This document shows positions 63,997 to 64,000 of a stretch of 64,000 nt of DNA, piece after piece; position 1 is the stretch's first letter, and every line of letters begins with the position of its first letter. The position numbers and the translations under genes are program-made. Origin of the DNA: Duganella sp. OV510 (GTDB taxonomy: Bacteria > Pseudomonadota > Gammaproteobacteria > Burkholderiales > Burkholderiaceae_D); contig NZ_FNEQ01000005.1 of assembly GCF_900100205.1 (NCBI RefSeq), forward strand, positions 372,001 to 436,000, written 5' to 3'. Below the pieces are notes generated by a model that saw nothing but the letters and a program-made list of their open reading frames with translations, did not search any database and was not told where the DNA came from.

Positions 63997-64000
63997 ACAT

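Overview
The window looks like chromosome from a high-GC betaproteobacterium of the Oxalobacteraceae (Massilia/Duganella/Janthinobacterium type). Evidence is the lolA-rarA-serS neighbourhood, many c-di-GMP proteins, a FecIR/TonB-receptor/PepSY/DUF3649 iron locus, a very large RTX protein, and overall codon use. The genus call is inference. I see no phage, integrase, transposase or CRISPR array.

Layout. 1-2.0 kb: end of a DUF1501 gene, then a PAS-GGDEF-EAL gene broken by a frameshift and an in-frame stop. 2.0-3.1 kb: TetR regulator and NTF2-like protein with a palindromic operator. 3.2-7.7 kb: small winged-helix regulator, FdhF/YdeP molybdo-oxidoreductase, chromate transporter and FdhD. 7.8-16.0 kb (all minus strand): OlsB-like acyltransferase, histone H1-like protein, a solute-binding protein/hybrid kinase/response regulator module, Ppx, a GGAEF cyclase-like membrane protein and a 91-aa unknown. 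16.1-20.3 kb: SpeE-like protein, CHASE-PAS-GGDEF-EAL protein, SET-domain methyltransferase. 20.4-23.9 kb: MocR regulator diverging from a DapA-like aldolase and an MFS exporter. 23.8-28.0 kb: KTSC protein, LacI regulator, glucarate dehydratase and transporter. 28.0-32.4 kb: alpha/beta hydrolase, thioesterase, and an M16 peptidase pair (one active, one without the zinc motif).

At 32,404-32,491 a perfect 88-bp inverted repeat (42-bp arms, 4-base loop) sits between convergent genes and supplies the last 12 codons and stop of a 1148-aa hybrid kinase. 36-37 kb holds three small genes and stacked hairpins. 37.1-50.1 kb is one 4332-residue RTX adhesin-like gene with a duplicated N-terminal unit and a tandem array of about 293-residue super-repeats. 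50.2-51.5 kb: SIMPL protein and YecA/SEC-C protein diverging around a 22-bp palindrome. 51.5-57.9 kb: Fur box, FecI sigma factor, FecR, TonB-dependent siderophore receptor, PepSY membrane protein and DUF3649 protein, an iron-uptake locus. 57.9-64 kb: DUF2059 protein, two identical tRNA-Ser(CGA) genes just downstream of serS, a small secreted protein, a lipoprotein, an epoxide-hydrolase-like protein, rarA and lolA.

Functional themes are c-di-GMP and phosphorelay signalling (three GGDEF proteins and two hybrid kinases), surface adhesion, iron uptake, sugar-acid catabolism and envelope housekeeping. There is no gene-free stretch longer than 300 bases.
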